This document shows positions 38,129 through 49,500 of a stretch of 64,000 bases of DNA, in pieces. The stretch's first letter is position 1. Each line of letters begins with the position of its first letter. The stretch spans positions 47,483,515 through 47,547,514 of the forward strand of contig OU015528.1 of assembly GCA_907165065.1 (NCBI GenBank), given 5' to 3'. The notes under the pieces were generated by a model that ran no database searches, was not told where the DNA came from, and saw nothing but the letters and a program-made list of their open reading frames with translations. The position numbers were made by a program, and so were the translations under genes. The stretch is from Caprimulgus europaeus (Eukaryota > Chordata > Aves > Caprimulgiformes > Caprimulgidae).

Positions 38129-38577
38129 AAAGCAAATGAATGAATTTTCCTTTTGACCTTCTAAGTATCTGTTGAAATGCATCTTTATTTCTCATTGTCA
38201 TTATGTAGGCTGAGCATTCTTTTTTTTTTCATATATATATATGTGTATATATTTGAAGTGCTGTCTTAATTTAGTGAGGTACAGCTGTAAATAACTGGGT
38301 AGTAGCTATCTGGGGAGTTCTGTTCAGCTTTAGTAATTTATTGGCTATTGGAAATCAAATGTGCAAAATCCTTTGTTAGGAAACTCAGAATCTGATTTCT
38401 TGTTTTGCTTTGCAGCTGGACTTGTAAATTTAAAAAAAAAAGTAGGACTCATTTAATGTCCAATTTAAACTGAGCAGTTGCAAGCTCCCCCCGTTTTTTG
38501 TACGTACTGTAGATCAGTGTGTGTCTGTGTTAACTGCAGTGGGGTTTTGTCTGACAAGCCTGAAATTTATACTTTGA

Positions 38578-38583
38578 AATAAA
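38578..38583 (+). promoter_or_regulatory. ATF7IP: Distal poly(A) signal, ATF7IP
   Basis: AATAAA in a T-rich context. It is the last such signal before sequence that no longer resembles a UTR. Confidence 0.4.
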
Positions 38584-38600
38584 CTACCGGGTTTTTAATA

Positions 38601-41600
38601 TTTTGAGTCATCTGTGCTTAGTTCCAGGCATCTCAGGAGACAGCTGTTTCAAAAAGAGCCCAACATGTGCTCTTCCTCTTAAGAAGTGTTGCCACCTTGC
38701 TCAAGTAACATTGAGCAGTGATGGTTTGGCTCTAGGTCATTCCCAGAAAGTCAACTGGAGGATGCTGCCCTCCCAGCCTTCCCACAGAAGCAAAAACCAA
38801 AAGCAATGCTATGGCTTCTGGAAGGTCACCTTGCAGGCACTTCAGCAAAGCGAAGAGGGGCTATGGATCCTGGACAGGTAGAATAAAGTAATTTGCACCC
38901 TAAAGTTGCCACAGAGGGGGACAGGAATGGAATCTGGATTGCTGGTGCTGCTCTTCTCCTGACAAGGGTTTGACCTCTGAGAAAATGCTCATTCCTTTAG
39001 CAAGAGGCTTTAGGCAAAGTACAGGAGGTGACTTTGTTTTTTCACAGCACCCTTAAACACAGACTTGCCTTGAGCCTGCAGCAGTGCTCTCGGCATGCCT
39101 GACGGGCCAGGCTCCCCAAGCCAGGGGGCAGGCTCTTGTACACAGAGCTCACTGCATCAGTCAGGGGTCATAAAAAGAGTGTGTTAGGGCACGGACCAAG
39201 AAACCTCTGCCCCTTGCCCTGTTGCTTTTCCAGGGTAGAAGCCAGGTACACAGCACGGTGCAGTATGTTGTGCAGCTTGGCTGAGAAGCAAGAAACTGCC
39301 TTACTAGAAGGCCGTATGGCAAAAGCTGCTGCTTGCACCCAACTCTGCTGCTGACCTGTAGAGAACTCAAATGAAGTACATAAAACATGGAGTTACTGAC
39401 ATGCCTGCCCTGAGTTGGTGCTGAGCTTATACTTCAAGGGGATATAATTCATTTGTGATGGTAATAATTAAGTTTCTGGGCACTTAGTAAAACTTGCTTC
39501 CAGTCACTGACCAGAAGATGATGGACTCTTGTGGAGTGAGGCCTGAACACAATCACACTTGAAAGGCCTGAGTTTCTCAAAGTGCCTATTTAGAATAAGA
39601 GTGTACATACTGCACATAGTTGACACTATTGCTTTTATCATAAAATATAGTGTAACCACTCTGCTCAAGCGTGGTTCTAATTGCAGTTTGTGCTGCTATA
39701 CAGCAAAGTGAGTAAGTGAACATCCAGAGCAGTCACTGACTCAATGCTATGGCTGGAAAGAAAGTGCCACATGTGCAGAGGAGAATGTATGCACAGCAGA
39801 GTGCACCTCTAGAGACCACCAGTACTTCTCCAGTGTAACACAAGGAAACTAAAAAAAAAAAAAGGAGCAGGCCCAGAAGGTACCTGAGCCAGCAGCACAG
39901 TGCCGGGACACTGCCAAAGAAACAGAATTGTTTACTGCCTGGGGAGTGCTGTGCAGTTTTGCTCTAGCCAGGTACTGGTTAGACCTTGCTGGGTGTCTCT
40001 GGCTACAAGAGCAGAGGGTGCTGGTTTCAGATTGTTGGCACTCGTGAGAGCTGAGGCCATGCAGGGTATGACCAGTGGTGCCTGTGTGCTGAAGGCGGAT
40101 GGGTAAGGGAAGCAAAAGCTTGCATTAGAGGTAATTGTGGGGAGGTCTTGCTGGCAGGAGGTATGCTCTAGTGACTGAACAGCAGGGGTTTCTTTTTAAT
40201 ATTACAACTAAGTAAGTCCCTGCCCAGCCAAATCTGAAAACCTAACTTTAAAAGGTGGAAGCCACAGGACTTGGAAAAACATGGAAGCAGTGAGTGAAAA
40301 GGGGGCAGCTTCTGCCACAAATCCTCTGCTTAGAGCACACCTTCCCTTTTTTTCCCATGGAGGTCTGCCGAGAGGAAATAAGATGAGACCTTTTAATATT
40401 ATGCAGCTGCCAGAGAATTAAGCTGTCAGTTCTCTTGCCCCTGGCTGTAGATCTATGCAGCTCCAGTCAAAGCCTTCTCCTCTGGCCCCTGATGGTGCTG
40501 TGCTGGGGAGAGGAGCTGGACCCAGCAGTTGTGGTCATGGTTGGCAGACAGCTCAGGCTAGCCTGCTGCCCACAGAAGCACGTAGGACAGCACAGTAAGA
40601 GGAATGCAGTGACCTTCAACAGCACAACCATCAAAGGCAAGAAAAATAGCCACAGTCACATGGATTACCATCCTAAGGCACCACTGATGTAAACATTTGC
40701 TCATAGAAAAGGGCTCTTGAAAGTAAAGCTCTGTTTTTCCCACAACTCTAGGTGTGAGCACAAAGCAACTCAAGGAGGCTCAAGGTGGGAGGAAGGCAGA
40801 GCTCCCATTTCCATGCGTATTTACTAATGGGTATCTTGCATCTGCTGCTGCCTCCACTGCCTGCAGGGGCAGCAGCTGGGTGTGCATGGAAGAATACTGT
40901 CCAGCACAGTAATCAACTGGCAATTTCCTGGTCCCTGGGGACCAACTTTTAAACAATACTTTTCCATTAGTATTTTTATAGAGGATTGCAGGTTCTATTT
41001 ACTGCCTTTTCACCCAATGTTGGAGTGACAGTCAAGCAGCAAACAGCCATCCTCCAGTCACCATGCTTCCAGTTTCAACAAGCAGCTGATTCTTGGTTCT
41101 CTTACTTGCTGTCAGCTGGGATTCCTGTACTGCCCTTTGTGGCCCAGGTCCCTCCCTTCTTTAAAGTGTGCTCCTTAATGCATTTTACAGCCTACTCAGT
41201 TCAATCTGTGGCAGTGGTTTTGCAGCTGCCACTCTCCAGTACAGGAGTTTAAAACATCCCTCAAGGCAATGATCAGCAGCAAACATGTGATGGCTACACA
41301 AAGTTCATATTTGGTACTTCGCCAAAAAGCATCAAGATTGGTGCCCTGTAAGGCTGGAGCTACAATCAGAATCCCAGTGAAAGCTCAAAAAGCTGACAAA
41401 CCAGGCAGAGGGTGAGCCACCCTCGATGATGGTCCAGCAGAACAACAGACAGGCCTTCACAAGCTCCCAGCAAACAACACAAGGTAAGTGACACACTGCA
41501 GGTAGAGCTTCCCCACACTTACTGCTGCCAGGGCACAACACAGAGGATGTTTGGCTGAGTGCTGCTGTTCATGCTTAGGGGGACATCACAAGTCCACAGC

Positions 41601-43260
41601 CAGAACAGGGTTGGGACAGGTGGTGGCACTGCAGAACATGACACATACTACATACACACGGGGCTTGGGGTAAGGATGAGCCACAGAGGGGCAACGCCTC
41701 ACCCAGGAGCTGAGGTCTCTGCCATCCCAGCTGTGGAGAAGCAAGACACCCCCACTGACAGCAAACCTAAAGGGCAGAAGTGAAGGGAGAGGGTGCTGTG
41801 CTTAACAGTCCATGACTAGGGATACCTCCCTCCTCTGCCTCTGGCAGAAAGCACCTGTGCAGCATTGCCTCACAAGAGGCACCAAGCAAACGTCACACGC
41901 CTTCCCCTCTAGCACGGGCACAGCTGCAACTGGCACACACACCAGTGCCTACACCTCCGGTGTGGCTGTGCACGGCTGGGTACCACAGCTGAGTCATTTT
42001 GCTCAGCGACTTTTACCCAACAGAGCTGTATTGCAGAGCAAAAAGCAGCTCTATGGTGACTGCTTCAGCAGTCAGTCATTTTACACGGTGCTCTCCTACC
42101 CCTGCACATGGCAGATGCTCTCTCCAGCCTCTCACACTTACCTCCTGCTCCAGCAAGCAAAATCACTTCAGTCCCTGCATGGATTTTTCATCCTCAGTAA
42201 AAGCTTTGCTGTAACTTCTGGTCTCGCTCTTCCGTTGGCAGAAATCAACCCTATTGTAACAGCCAAATATTTTGGGTAGAACATTCCCCATGCTTCAGTA
42301 ACTCACTCCCTTCCCCATCACATGAGCCTTGATCAAAACATCACACTGCTCATTTTTCAAGTTCATAATACAGGGCAGTGTTGTGCACTGTTTAGCTTGG
42401 ACCATCAAGGCCACGAGGAAAGAGCTGTTTGTTTTGTTTTACTTGATTACATGTATATCATGTAGCACAAAACAGCCCAGTGACTCAATCCTCAGTGTAA
42501 ACACAGGAAACTAAGAGTAGCACATACAACCCTGGCCCTCACAGCCACCTCACTGTCACATTCTACTTCCACAGCTGAGGGAGCAGGCAAAGAGGTCACT
42601 GAACAACTGCACGGGGTGATCAGCAAGTGCTCCATTGCATGGACACACACAGTTCTGTCCCTGCCTCGAGACTGCAGCCTGAGGTGGGGGGGGAGGGTGG
42701 GGTGTGCGTTTCCAAAAGCATCAGGCTGCTTTCAGAAATCACCAGGCACATCCCTTTACAACCTTTTGCTGTCTGACCCTTGCATGCTGCTTAGGTGAGA
42801 CAAAGGAAACATCCCAAACGCCACTGAAAGCCCAAAGGCACACTAACCTGCCTTGGAGAAGAAGGCCTGGACTCTCTCCAGTAGTGACATTCCTGGATGA
42901 GAAGCAATTTGCAGCACGTCTCGCAGGCACAGCTCAGACAAAAAGCACTGAGATAAGGTCACCAGGCACAGAGCTGCCACTTGGCTTGACCCAGCTCTGG
43001 AAGCAGGACTCATGTTGCTACTAGAGATAGATCACTCATTGATCGCATTGCAGTTCACTCCTGCTCTGGCAACAGCTGTGGTGATGGCTCAGGTCACCAG
43101 AAAGCAGTGCTACACCTGCTCCCCATCAATCCTAGGCAGAGGAAGGGCCACCCAACTAGCTCAGAAGAGCAGAACATGCATTGGGCTGCATGGAGGCAGC
43201 CAGTGTCAGTACAAAGCACCTAGCAGTCAGGAGAGTGGAAAGCAGGTAAGGCACAGGGAT
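38601..43260. other. Intergenic region between convergent ATF7IP and PLBD1
   Basis: About 4.7 kb, more GC-rich than the ATF7IP introns. Short frames occur (for example 41812-42279) but none resembles a known protein or shows splice context. I see no gene or repeat here. Confidence 0.65.
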
Positions 43261-43277
43261 GTGGACATCCACATCAA

Positions 43278-43283
43278 TTTATT
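43278..43283 (-). promoter_or_regulatory. PLBD1: Poly(A) signal of PLBD1
   Basis: AATAAA on the minus strand (tttatt on plus), 63 bases after the stop codon, giving a very short 3' UTR. It sets the end of PLBD1 near 43.26 kb. Confidence 0.65.
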
Positions 43284-43345
43284 ACATACAGGGATGAAAA
43301 TTTCCATTAAAAAAAAAAATCCATTTGAGAATATTGATGCTGGTT

Positions 43346-43513
43346 TTACAGGATCGGTCTCATGGTGATGAAATTGAAGTTGTACGACTCTGGCAGGCCC
43401 TGGTGTCGTGTGTGGTTAAACTGTCTCCAGGTGAAGACAGGGAGACCTCCCTGTACTGGGGGGCCATTGATTGCAGTGGCTGTGAACGCTGAAGCCAGGC
43501 GGAAGTCTGAGAC
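43346..43513 (-). CDS. PLBD1: PLBD1 last exon
   Basis: A 168-bp terminal exon; acceptor ctttattacag. It encodes [19 protein letters not shown] and [12 protein letters not shown], then TAA. The human protein, as I recall it, continues for five more residues. An NHT sequon is present. Confidence 0.95.
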   Translation of the reverse strand, partial: VSDFRLASAFTATAINGPPVQGGLPVFTWRQFNHTRHQGLPESYNFNFITMRPIL

Positions 43514-46500
43514 CTGTAATAAAGGACAGGAGTTCAGGGCAAAAGGGTTGTGAGGTGTTTGACGTGCACCCACCCCCCAGAGCAGGAACAGCTCCGGGAG
43601 GTTCGATAACAACAAAGTAAAGAAAGCGAGCAAGGGGGCAGCGCTGGTCAGGCAGCGTTCCTGCCCCGCCCAGAGGCATCCTCAGCCACGGAACAGTGAG
43701 TGTCCAAGGGCAGTAGCAAAGCACAAGCCCACGTTGCCCTCCTGCCCTTTAGCTACCCAGGGTGAGAGGCAGCACATCTGCCTTCAGGGCAAGCCTGCCT
43801 GTGTTTAGGGGTCTCCAGAAGAGCTCGAGCTGCTGCAGGCAGCCTAGAAGGTTTGACCTAAGCTCTGCTGAGTGTTAAACACTTGGGCTGCCCCTGGGGC
43901 AGTGTCAGGGTAATTCAGGAAAGGACAAAGGCACCACAGAGTTAATGTGCTGCCCAGACTGCCCTGTTCCTTCAGCACCTCAAGAGAGGTCCTCAGTCTG
44001 CTCCATCTTCCCAAACTCAGAGACAACAAAATTGCCTTTAGTGTTTATAACTGCCAGGTTTTGCCTCTGCTCAGGATATTTCTCCCTATGCCCCTCTTGG
44101 GTCCCCTGTCCTTCCCAAGCCCAGCCCATTCCCCTTGCCTACCTGTGCTGGAAAAGGCACCACAACCAGCGTGCACTGACCTGCCCCCTTACCAGACACC
44201 TCTACAGAGCAATTTTCTGTATTCATCTCATCATAAGCAGCTCTGGGAGCTCCTGCTGGCCACTACAGCAGGCAGCTGGCCTGGACTTGTGCAAGCTGAG
44301 TGGACACACAGCACTAGCAATGCCAAAACAGCCTCCACAAGGCCCATCCTAGGAACCAAACTCAATTCAGAAACACAGCAGGCTGGATCCCACAGCACAC
44401 GAGGGCTGGACAGCTGCTCACTCAGTTACTGCCTCTCACAGTGAAAATGCCATACAAGCTGCCTAGAAAAACTGCTGCTTTCTCCTAGACAGTGGGTCTG
44501 AGGATTTTCCCATATCCCCCAAAAAGCAGTGACCTTTACCAAACTTGGCTCAAAGCAGTTTCACAGAGAGGGGGAGCCCTGGCGCAGGGTGGCTCACTAG
44601 AGAGCCAAGCTTCTGTAACAATAAAGCTAAAACAGACTGAAAAATCTGGGCTCTGGGGAGGCAGCCACACAGTCCCCACAAAGAGGAGGCTGAGGCTGTA
44701 CAACAGTCACCTTCCCAGGGTGATGTGAAGACTGGTTTCAGCCTTCTCTTAGGCTCCTCGTGCTTCAAGGCTTTGAGGTTTAACCCCTAAATGCCACAAG
44801 TTCCCATGGACATAATTCTTTGCCCTAGTGCAGGGAAACACGCTACAGCTCCGACAGGAGCACAAACAGGCTACAGGAAACAATCAGCCGATATTGAAAT
44901 TGATGTAGTCTACCTTGGAGTCATAACAGCCTGCAGGCACTGGAAAAGAAGGATTCAGGTCTTCCCGGCAGCAAATGGTGTTGCAAGGATTGTGTTCGGC
45001 ATAAGGATCACGCTGGTAGTCTGGGAGAAATGTGTTAGGGAGGGAAGGAAGGAAGAAAAGAAAACAAGTTAATCCTCTCACAAAAAGCTGATGCAAAGTG
45101 CCTGAGCCAGTAAAAGCTGGGTAAGCGTGCTGGCAGAAACACAGGTCTATCACATTGTTCTCACCCTCCTCCCCAGACACCAGTTAGAAGTCAGTGCTTG
45201 AGACAGGACATTACGTAGACAAGCTCCTAATCCAACTCCATGCAGTATTCCTGCATCCCAGGGGCACCGCTGACAACCTCTAACCACAAACATCTGCAAC
45301 TCCACATGACAAAAGCTTGCAGGAATTTTGTCAGGAGATAAAAGTAGAAGAGGAAGGGAAGTGGGGGAAAGGGAAGGGAAGGGAAAAGTGGAGCAGTGAG
45401 AGCCTTTGTTTTCCTGTTCTGGACTAAAATAAGTGGCACAGAGAAAAGCCTTCGAACACCCATTGTAGCAGCTGCAAGCTAGGAGGTGAAGGTGGACAAG
45501 CCTCAACACCTATGAGCATGCTGCTACTCAAAGCCCAAACAGCAGTGATACCCCACCCTGGGAGAGGCCTCCCAAACCCCAAGCTCAGTCATCAGCATGC
45601 TCCCTATATTTGGAAATAAAAAGATAGCATCTAAAGCTATCTGTACTTAGAGATGGGCTTATCCAGAAGTTAATTAAACTGGTTTTAATCCAGTTAAGGA
45701 TAACTCTGTCAGGGAAAAGATCATTTGCCTGAACAGGACAAAAATGTCTGAAATTTTTTGGTCTGACCTAACCTAACTGTTGCTTAGGATTTAAGGCTTT
45801 CAAGATTGACAGGCTATAGATGTATTAGGTAACAGCAGTCCACAGAGTCTCTCGGAGTGTAAGAAGCTCACTGGAAAGGTCAAATAGCAAAATCAAGGGG
45901 TCTTGTTCTAGAAGGAACCCAGTCTTATTTCTGTTAGAGTAATTTTAGCCTGGTTTCCTACTTTGACAATAAGTTTGTGTTATCTTTTTGCTTTGTGTGT
46001 ACTCTGCAGCCAGGGTAATATAACTCTGATCCCTATGTGAGGCTGCAGCTTCACACTATAATCCAAGAAATAAAAGTAACATTGCTTCATTAAGATCAGC
46101 TCCACAGTACATAAACACGTGTCTTACTGTTGTATCTCATGATGTACTTCATGCTTTCCAAGTTGGTAACCTTGCCCTGGTCTCGACGGAAGATTTTTGC
46201 TCTTGGGGCAAGCTCGTAAGAGAAATCCATGCCATACTTCTCAACGTATGCCGCATACCCACTGAGGTTGTAAATCTTTTCATGGAAAGGGATATTGTAT
46301 GAAGGCCAGTAACCTACCAGAGACAAAGAGCCAAAACCCAACCTGTTAGTCACTTAGAAAAGCTGAACACTCTTGCTTACATTTAAAAAAAAAGAAAAAT
46401 AAACCATTTTCCATGCTGCATTGCCTTAACAGCACGTCAAGGCATAACACGTCAAACTGGTTTGAACACGAGAAAATAAGGCAATAGTCACTGACATGGC

Positions 46501-49500
46501 CAAGGGTGACTCCCAGTATAACACCACTGGAGATTGTGCCCAGGTAACCGGACCCCAGACTTCCACCCTGAGGACTCATTCTGCAAAACAGTTGAGATCA
46601 GACTTGCAGGAGTCCGAGGTGAACACGCAGACCAGCCACAGCCCTCCTGCAGAGGTTCCTTCCCTGCTCAGCCTCAGAGGAGTGCACGGTCACTTACCAC
46701 CACCAAATTCCCAGCAAGAAGCTCAAAGTCACTCCCTTTTTTCCCCCCTTTCCCATCTCACCAAGGCAGAGTAATACACCGTGCTGAGATGTCAGAGATG
46801 GACAGAGAGATACACACAAACACACAAGGGCCACAGAGCTAGCGGTGGCAAACAGGAGGCAGGCCAGCAAAGAACATGCACGCACACACTTTCTGCAGGG
46901 GTGTCCTGGTTTTGGCTGGGACAGAGATAATCTTCTTCCTGGGTCCAGGAGAATGAAAAGCCGCCCGCTGTAGGAGAAGATCAGGTTTGGGAGCACCTAA
47001 GGAACCTGAAGGTGCACAAGTCCATGGGACCTGATGGGATGCATCTGCGGGTCCTGAGGGAACTGACAGATGAAGTTGCAAAGCCTCTATCCATCATATT
47101 TGAGGAGTCCTGGCAGTCTGGTGAAGTTCCCACAGACTGGAAAAAGGGGAACATAACCCCCATTTTTAAAAAGGGTAACAAGGAAGACCCAGGGAACTAC
47201 AGGCCGGTCAGTCTCACCTCAGTGCCAGGCAAGAGCATGGAGCAGATACTCCTAGAAACTATGCTAAGGCACATTGAGAGCGAGAAGGTGATTTATGACA
47301 ACCAGCATGGCTTCACCAAGGGCAAATGGTGCCTGACCAATCTGGGGGCCTTTTATGATGGGGTTACAACATTGGTGGACAAGGCCAAAGCAACTGCTGT
47401 CATCTACCTGGGCTTGTGCAAGGCATTTGACAGCGTCCCACATGGCATTCTTATCTCCAAACTGGAAACATGTGGGTTTGATGGATGGACCACTCAGTGG
47501 ATAAGGAACTCAAAGAGTTCTGGTCAGCAGCTCAAAGTCTGAGTGGAAACCAGTGACGAGTGGTGTCCCTCAAGGGTCGGTATTGGGACCGGTGCTCTTT
47601 AACATCTTTGTCAGTGACATGGACAGGGGGATTGAGTGCACCCTCAGCAAGTTTGCTAATGACATCAAGCTGAGTGGTGTGGTTGACACGCTGGAGGGAC
47701 GGGATGCCATCCAGAGGGATCTTGACAGCTGGGCCTGTGCCAGCCTCATGAAGTTCAACAAGGCCAAATGCAAGGTCCTGCATCTGGGTCGGGGCAACCC
47801 CAGGTACAAATACAGGCTGGGCAATGAGTGGCTTGAGACCAGCCCCGAAGAGAAGGACTTGGGAGTGGTGGTGGACGAGAAGTTCAACGTGAGCCGGCAA
47901 TGTGTGCTTGCAGCTCAGAAGGCCAAACATATCCTGGGCATCAAGAGAAGCGTGACCAGCAGGTCGAGGGAGGTGATTCTCCCCCTGTACTCCGGTCTCG
48001 TAAGGCCCCACCTGGAGTTCTGTGTCCAGTTCTGGAGCCCCCAACACAAGAGAGACATGGACCAGTTAGAACGAGTCCAGAGAAGGGCCACCAGGATGAT
48101 CTGAGGGCAGGAGCACCTCTCCTATGAGGACAGGCTGAGAGAGTTGGGGCTATTCAGCCTGGAAAAGAGAAGGCTCTGGGAAGATCTTATAATGGCCTTC
48201 CAGTACCTGAAGGCGCCTACAAGAAAGCTGGGAGGGACTTTTCATAAGGGCAGTTAATTACAGGACAAGGGGAAATGGCTTTAAACTGGAAGAGGGGAGG
48301 TTTAGATTAGACATTAGGAAGAAATTCTTCACTGTGAGGGTGGTCAGACACTGGAACAGGTTGCCCAGAGAAGCTGGGGATGCCCCCTCCCTGGAAGTGT
48401 TCAAGGCCAGGTTGGATGAGGCTTTGAGCAACCTGATCTAGTGGAAAGTGTCCCTGCTGATGGCAGGGGGGTTGGAACTAGATGATCTTTAAGGTCCCTT
48501 CCAGCCCAAACCATTCTGTGATTCTATGATTCTTAGTAGCTAGAATTGCAGAGGTTTGGATTTGGTATGGGATTTGGTATGAGAAGAATGTTGAGAATAT
48601 ACTAACAGTTTTAGCTGTTGCTAAGAAATCAAGGACTTTTCAACTGTTTTGCTAGACTGCAGATGTGCAAGAAGGACTTGCACAAGCTGGGTAGGAGCAT
48701 AGCAAGAGCAACAGACCTAATTTGGCCAGTGAGACATTCCATATCATATAACATCATGTTCAGTATATAAGTGAGAGTTGGCTGGAAAGCTCACTCCTCT
48801 TCCAGGATTTTCTCCCCTCCAGGATCACTAGCCAGTGAGGGGCTGGCCATTGGCTGGCAAGTGGCGAGCAATTGCACTGTGCATCACTCATTTGTATATA
48901 CTATTACTATTATCATTATTCTTTCAATTTTATATTATTTAACTTATTAAATTTTTTGTATCTTAAACCTACAAGTCTCCTTACCTTTACCCCTCCCATT
49001 CTATCCCCTGTTCCCCGGGGCAGGGGAGAGTGAGCAAGCGGCTGTGTGGTATTTGGCTGCCAGCTGGGTTAAACCATGACAAACAGCAGTTGGAAAGCTG
49101 TAGTTGCACACAGTGATAAGGAAACAGGAGGATAGCTGCATGTTTGCCAGTATCTGCCTTTAAGGGTTAAGAAGTGATGATCAGCAGAGCAGGTCTCTGC
49201 CCTAACTTTCCCAATAGGAAGTGTGAAACCTGCAGTTTTGTTAACTCTTAAAGAGCAGGGTTACCAGCCAGAACTCCAGAGAGAGTTTTAGGAAAGCAAC
49301 ATACAACTGCCTGAAACAAGACTAGTCTAGAAAGCAGAAAAGCTTGTAAAGAGCCAGAAGACCATCCAGGTCAAGATCTGGGTACAGCAAGTCCTGGAAG
49401 GAATAAAAACAGTTAAGAACAGTTACCTCTATCTTTAACTAATTTTTTTTTTTCAAGGCAGGCACCAAGGAGTGTTTAGGCAGAGAGTACATAACATGAG

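Larger units (their letters stand above)
33726..38600 (+). other. ATF7IP: Probable ATF7IP 3' UTR with alternative poly(A) sites
   Basis: No coding exon follows the stop. AATAAA occurs at 33886-33891, 34557-34562 (with a GT-rich stretch just after, a good proximal site), 36653-36658, 37752-37757 and 38578-38583. The region is AT-rich and holds a T run of 22 (35247-35268), a 19-bp tandem duplication (38091-38128) and an AT/GT tract near 38230. I take the last signal as the distal end by its 3' UTR-like context; this is inference. Confidence 0.55.

Noticed and set aside
41812-42279. 155-codon frame between ATF7IP and PLBD1
   Set aside because: Translation has no family resemblance or conserved-looking motifs. 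The GC-rich region makes chance frames likely.
43945-44444. Overlapping 135- and 165-codon plus-strand frames
   Set aside because: They lie inside a PLBD1 intron on the opposite strand and show no known motif.
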